Source of the DNA: Candidatus Gastranaerophilales bacterium
GTDB lineage: Bacteria; Cyanobacteriota; Vampirovibrionia; Gastranaerophilales; Gastranaerophilaceae
Direction: 5' to 3'
Length of the DNA stretch: 64,000 nucleotides
Assembly (NCBI GenBank): GCA_944325865.1
Contig: CALVBS010000006.1
Location: 87,791 to 151,790, forward strand
In this document: positions 60,244 through 64,000 of the stretch, in pieces
Layout: each line of letters starts with the position of its first letter
Numbering within the stretch: position 1 is the first letter of the stretch
Notes under the pieces: model-generated
The model's database searches: none
What the model was told of the DNA's origin: nothing
Seen by the model: only the letters and a program-made list of their open reading frames with translations
Made by a program: the position numbers and the translations under genes

Positions 60244-61618
60244 ACATATCTTCGTATCTGATAATATCTTCTTCTATCAGAGGATCGCCTTTTTGAACCT
60301 CTATCACTTCCAAGCCGTCTTCAAACGGATTTTGTAGAGAGTGAATAGCTTTTAGCGGAATATCAACACTATGTCCCGGTGAAAGAATTAACTCCTTTCC
60401 TTCCAGAACGACTTTAGCTTTGCCAGTAAGTACAACCCAGTGTTCGCTTCTGAAATTATGAGATTGCAAAGACAATTTTTGGCCTGAATTTACATGGATA
60501 ATCTTTGTTAAAAACCCGTCTCCCTGAGCTATTACTGTATAAAATCCCCATGGCCGGTAAACTGTTTTGTGAATAAGATGTGTGTTATCGTTCTGCTGTT
60601 TCAGGGTTTCATAAATATGTTTTACTTCCTGTGTTTTATCCTTTTTACAAGCCAGAATTGCATCTTCTGTTTCTACTATAACGGTATCTTCAAGTCCTAT
60701 TGTTGCAACAAGTTTTGATGAGGCATAAATAAACGAATTTTTAGAACCTTTATCAAGAACATGTCCTACAAAAACATTATTTTGTTCATCTTTAGGACTA
60801 ACATCATAAATTGATTTCCATGAACCTAAATCATTCCAATCACTTTCAAGTTTTACAAGAGCAATCTTATCCGATTTTTCCATGACAGCATAATCTATTG
60901 ATATCATAGGCATTTTATCAAATTCAATAAACGGAATTTCATTTGAATTTGTAAAGTCTATATTATCCAGAATATTAATAATTTCAGGTGCATGTTTGTT
61001 AAGTTCACTCATTAATACTGAAGCTTTAAACATGAAAATTCCGCTGTTCCAAAAATATGTTTCTGAATTCAAATAATTTTTTGCTGTATCCGCATCAGGT
61101 TTTTCAACGAAATTTTTTACTTTGAAACCATCGCCCAGACTTTCTTGAATATTAATATATCCATACCCTGTTTCTGCATAATGTGGTTTTACTCCGAATG
61201 TTACAATATAACCATCTTGAGCAAGTTTTTCCCCCTTTTTGACAGCATCCGCAAATTTTTTATTATCTTTTATAAGATGGTCGGAAGGAACTGCAAGAAT
61301 AACAGGATCATCAGACGTTTTCTGCATAATAAATTTTACAGATACTGCAATAGCAGGTGCCGTGTTTTTAGAGACAGGTTCAGATAAAATAACACTCTTA
61401 TCTGATAATTTATTTAATTGCATTCTGACATTTGAAATATGTTTTGTGCCTGTTATGCTTATAATATTTTCGGCATCCATGCAGTGATTTAATCTTTCAA
61501 AAGTAGTCTGAAGAATACTTTCATCCGATACCAGATTTAAAAGCTGTTTAGGATACAACTCTCTTGATAAAGGCCATAACCTGCTGCCCGAACCTCCTGC
61601 CAGAATAATTCCGTACAT
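60230..61618 (-). CDS. manC: mannose-1-phosphate guanylyltransferase / mannose-6-phosphate isomerase
   Basis: A 462-residue bifunctional enzyme for GDP-mannose. The N-terminal nucleotidyltransferase has GGSGSRLWPLSRELYPKQLL (residues 8-27), and the FVEKPD segment follows. The C-terminal cupin (about 350-455) is the type II phosphomannose isomerase: RPWGFYTVI, QKLSLQSHNFRSEHWVVL and SVDIPLKAIHSLQNP. GDP-mannose feeds surface polysaccharides, in keeping with the rhamnose and galactose genes here. AGAGGA precedes the ATG. Confidence 0.96.
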   Translation of the reverse strand: MYGIILAGGSGSRLWPLSRELYPKQLLNLVSDESILQTTFERLNHCMDAENIISITGTKHISNVRMQLNKLSDKSVILSEPVSKNTAPAIAVSVKFIMQKTSDDPVILAVPSDHLIKDNKKFADAVKKGEKLAQDGYIVTFGVKPHYAETGYGYINIQESLGDGFKVKNFVEKPDADTAKNYLNSETYFWNSGIFMFKASVLMSELNKHAPEIINILDNIDFTNSNEIPFIEFDKMPMISIDYAVMEKSDKIALVKLESDWNDLGSWKSIYDVSPKDEQNNVFVGHVLDKGSKNSFIYASSKLVATIGLEDTVIVETEDAILACKKDKTQEVKHIYETLKQQNDNTHLIHKTVYRPWGFYTVIAQGDGFLTKIIHVNSGQKLSLQSHNFRSEHWVVLTGKAKVVLEGKELILSPGHSVDIPLKAIHSLQNPFEDGLEVIEVQKGDPLIEEDIIRYEDMYGRV

Positions 61619-61719
61619 CTGTAATCCTCTTTCTCTCTGTTTATATATTATTTATTATATTATAAATAGAATTGAACCGTTGTAAATTATTATTAAGCAC
61701 GAATGTGTAATTTTTCTGG

Positions 61720-61725
61720 TATAAT
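61720..61725 (+). promoter_or_regulatory. extended -10 promoter of galE
   Basis: TGG-TATAAT with TATAAT at 61720-61725, 29 bp before the galE ATG; a GAGGAG ribosome site lies between, so galE has a normal leader. Confidence 0.65.
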
Positions 61726-61754
61726 TAAATAAAAAGAAAATAGAGGAGTGAAAA

Positions 61755-62747
61755 ATGGAGACAATTTTAGTTGCGGGCGGTGCAGGTTATATCGGAAGCC
61801 ATACGGCTTATGAACTTGAAAAAGCCGGTTACAATGTAATAGTACTTGATAACTTTTCCGAAGGTCATAGAGAATTCGTCAAAGATTATAAGGTTTGTGA
61901 AGTTGACCTTGCGGATATTGACGGGATAAGAAAAGTTTTTGCCCAAAATAAAATTGATGCGGTAATTCATTTTGCAGCATTTGCTTATGTCGGAGAATCG
62001 GTTCAATATCCTGAAAAGTATTACTATAACAACGTTGTAAATACTTTAAATCTTTTAAAAGCCATGATTGAGTATAACTGCAAAAAAATAGTATTTTCCT
62101 CAACATGTGCAACTTACGGGATACCTGAACATACTCCTATAAGTGAAAATCAAAAACAAGATCCGATTAATCCTTACGGAAATACTAAATTGATGATAGA
62201 AAAGATTTTTAAAGATTATGACAGAGCGTACGGATTAAAATACTATGCCTTGAGGTACTTCAATGCGGCAGGAGCATCTCCGGAAAAAAATATCGGGGAA
62301 TGGCACAGAATTGAAACTCATATAATTCCGCTTGTTTTGAGAACACTTACCGGTGAAAGTAAAAATATCACAATTTTCGGAGATGATTACAACACTCCAG
62401 ACGGAACATGTATAAGAGATTATATTCATGTGGATGATTTAGCATCTGCACACAGACTTGCTCTGGAAAAACTTCTTGGAGGTTCCAACAGCGAATGCAT
62501 AAACCTCGGTACAGGTATCGGGAATTCTGTGAAAGAAATAATCAATGCTGCAGAACGTGTTACCGGGAAAAAAGTTCCTGTAGTAATTGGAGCCAGACGG
62601 GAAGGTGATCCTGACAGTCTTTATGCATCAAATGAAAAGGCAAAAGAAGTTCTGGGCTGGGAAGTTAAATATACAAACATAGATGATATTATAAGAACGG
62701 CATGGGAATGGGAAAAGAAACTTCATGCAATGAAGGCTGCAGTCTAA
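61755..62747 (+). CDS. galE: UDP-glucose 4-epimerase
   Basis: A 330-residue SDR-fold epimerase that interconverts UDP-glucose and UDP-galactose. The NAD motif GGAGYIGSH is at 8-16, and the catalytic pair is Y140/K144 (NPYGNTKLMIE), with the Ser/Thr of SSTCATYG upstream. The active-site insert ASPEKNIGEWH is typical of GalE. Standard length. It stands alone, divergent from manC. Confidence 0.96.
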   Translation: METILVAGGAGYIGSHTAYELEKAGYNVIVLDNFSEGHREFVKDYKVCEVDLADIDGIRKVFAQNKIDAVIHFAAFAYVGESVQYPEKYYYNNVVNTLNLLKAMIEYNCKKIVFSSTCATYGIPEHTPISENQKQDPINPYGNTKLMIEKIFKDYDRAYGLKYYALRYFNAAGASPEKNIGEWHRIETHIIPLVLRTLTGESKNITIFGDDYNTPDGTCIRDYIHVDDLASAHRLALEKLLGGSNSECINLGTGIGNSVKEIINAAERVTGKKVPVVIGARREGDPDSLYASNEKAKEVLGWEVKYTNIDDIIRTAWEWEKKLHAMKAAV

Positions 62748-62845
62748 GATAATTTTTGTTATACTTAGTTAAGTTCGTTTATCATAATTAAAGAAATAGA
62801 ACATTTATATATTCTGAATAATTTTTATTGATTAATATACTGATG

Positions 62846-63505
62846 TTATATTTCTAAAGTGTCTATAAGTCTTATTTCAACAGGATTTTGTGCAGGAATA
62901 TAATTGAGCATTCTTTCCAAATTGTTTAATGTATTTTTTACTTCGTATTTATTTGTCTCCATAAGGACTTTATGTCCTTCTGACGTAATTTCTTTAAAGC
63001 CGAGTTTTTTATATTTATTTACCGTATCATAAGGTCCGTTTGTTATTGCTTCAAGTTCAATTTTCCCGCTGTTTTGATCTGCAAAATTTTTGAACATCTG
63101 ATAAAATAAACTTTTTCCTGCAAATTTAACTTTTTCACCAAACTCAACAGGCCATGTACAAATACAATGAAGGTGAAATTTTTTTCTGCCTTCGTTAAAA
63201 GAAATTATGCCGCATGCTCTGTCATTAACGGATGCAATATATGAGGTATTTGATTCTTTAGAAGCTTCATCAGCAGCTAGTTCCAGCATCTCATGCCATC
63301 TTTCATATTCATATTTTGTAAGCCCCGGCATGCGATTTTCCATATTAATGTCTTTGCATAAAAGTTTTAAAAAGTTCTTGTCATGTTTATCAATTCTAAA
63401 AATATCAATATTTGTTTTTATATTATTAAGATTACCGGTAATTTTTGCAGTATGTAAACCCTGAAAACTATTCTGTTGTCTGCATTTTGAAGCTCTTATA
63501 AGCAT
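62846..63505 (-). CDS. GNAT-like protein
   Basis: A 219-residue protein with a GNAT-type core: NTSYIASVNDRACGIISFNEG (beta hairpin), ICTWPVEFGEKVKFAGKSLFYQMFKNF (where the acetyl-CoA loop Q/R-x-x-G-x-G/A is weak), and ELEAITNGPYDTVNKYKKLGFKEI (typical end). The acetyl-CoA loop is degenerate, so activity is uncertain. N-terminus (1-30) is poorly conserved by eye; a later start such as M55 is possible. AAGGAA lies 7 bp before the ATG. Confidence 0.65.
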   Translation of the reverse strand: MLIRASKCRQQNSFQGLHTAKITGNLNNIKTNIDIFRIDKHDKNFLKLLCKDINMENRMPGLTKYEYERWHEMLELAADEASKESNTSYIASVNDRACGIISFNEGRKKFHLHCICTWPVEFGEKVKFAGKSLFYQMFKNFADQNSGKIELEAITNGPYDTVNKYKKLGFKEITSEGHKVLMETNKYEVKNTLNNLERMLNYIPAQNPVEIRLIDTLEI

Positions 63506-63785
63506 AGTATAATTCCTTTATTCTAAAATAAATATTGTGAATAAAAATTTTTGCGTAATTATCGGGAACTTTTTATTAAAACTATCGTCTTCTTAATAAG
63601 AAGATGAGGTAGCTCATATTGAAAACTATCCGTACACAAGCATTTTAGCTAATGTTAAGTTTTATAAAATATAATCAAAAAAAGTGCTTGCTTTTAAATT
63701 TTTTTTTGTATAAGATAAAAGACGTGCTGAGGCACAATGAACTTTAAGAGTTAAATAGCAAATTTAAGAAATATAAAATAGCTGC
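63506..63785. other. 280-bp AT-rich region before the rRNA-type promoter
   Basis: No gene is supported. There is a tiny hairpin GTGC-TGAG-GCAC near 63723-63734 and several A/T tracts, which could act as UP-like elements for the promoter at 63786. Confidence 0.4.
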
Positions 63786-63813
63786 TTGACAATTAATTTT
63801 TAAGTTATATGAT
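63786..63813 (+). promoter_or_regulatory. strong promoter, likely of an rRNA transcript
   Basis: -35 TTGACA (63786-63791), 16 bp, -10 TATGAT (63808-63813). About 187 bp of leader follow to the window end, including GCACATTGAAAACAGAATAG (63922-63941), wording common in leaders and spacers before 23S rRNA. The rRNA itself would start just outside. Confidence 0.55.
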
Positions 63814-64000
63814 AAGGGAACCGGGTGACGGTTGTTAACTGAACAAAGTAAGTTAATCTTATATTAAGCCCCTGATTATATAAATAATTAAGAAGCTTAA
63901 AAATAAAAAGTTTATTTTGAAATGCACATTGAAAACAGAATAGCTGAAAAGAACTTGTTAATTCTGAGAGAAAAGACAGACGTGCTAAAGATGTAATGAG

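Overview
The window is AT-rich and comes from a gut-type, non-photosynthetic relative of the Cyanobacteria, most likely class Vampirovibrionia (Melainabacteria), order Gastranaerophilales. This is inferred from gene content, not from a search. The signs are a Ycf45-type AAA ATPase with an R3H tail (13285-14907), the run rpoA-rplQ-truA-rplM-rpsI as in Cyanobacteria, several prepilin-like proteins with the near-identical start FTLAEVLITLGIIGVVAAMTLP, anaerobic metabolism (NrdD/NrdG, HydE), and many lineage-type proteins of unknown function.

Layout. 1-1800: end of a dTDP-rhamnose cluster (rfbB end, rfbD, rfbA). 1861-6344: secreted GH13 protein, a membrane-anchored unknown, and an IscU/NifU-like scaffold with a GGGtGRT-family protein. 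6411-8014: first prepilin/XRE cassette and a small coiled-coil protein. 8084-10772 (minus): folD, a CooC-like ATPase and a MetE-like methyltransferase. 10786-14907: rplI, a large SASQAR-type protein, Ycf45. 15222-16439: second prepilin/XRE cassette. 16529-23326: pheT, SH3 protein, a cobalamin riboswitch before nrdD-nrdG, an acyltransferase. 23407-30378: LysM/H1-like protein, HNH protein, a second cobalamin riboswitch with terminator before three unknown genes, another SASQAR protein. 30603-39068: polyprenyl synthase, lepB, exported TPR proteins (one with an A9 frameshift site), DAHP synthase, two metallohydrolases. 39163-40176: third prepilin/XRE cassette. 40617-46116: infA-rpmJ-rpsM-rpsK-rpsD-rpoA-rplQ-truA-rplM-rpsI. 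46290-49579: degenerate HD-GYP protein, gloA, a weakly FliK-like protein and a decayed fourth prepilin/HTH pair. 49584-54475: GNAT, ribBA, ribE, hydE, cysK. 54585-63505: repeat protein, groES-groEL, HExxH protein, DUF3137 protein, manC, galE, GNAT. The window ends in a strong promoter and what looks like an rRNA leader. No tRNA, CRISPR array, insertion sequence or prophage was seen.

Strongest unexplained signals. (1) Three divergent XRE-regulator/prepilin cassettes, each with its own repeats in the shared promoter, plus a fourth that has lost its middle. (2) Two cobalamin riboswitches: one controls the B12-independent ribonucleotide reductase, the other a three-gene membrane-protein operon of unknown function. 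(3) Three sigma-28 (FliA)-type promoters with identical 12-nt spacing, before two SASQAR genes and a catalytically degenerate HD-GYP protein, with a TGTWACRAAW box upstream of the SASQAR group. (4) Five genes whose -10 box lies exactly 6 nt before the ATG, implying leaderless mRNAs. (5) A likely -1 frameshift or slippage site at A9 (33050-33058) joining two reading frames of one protein.
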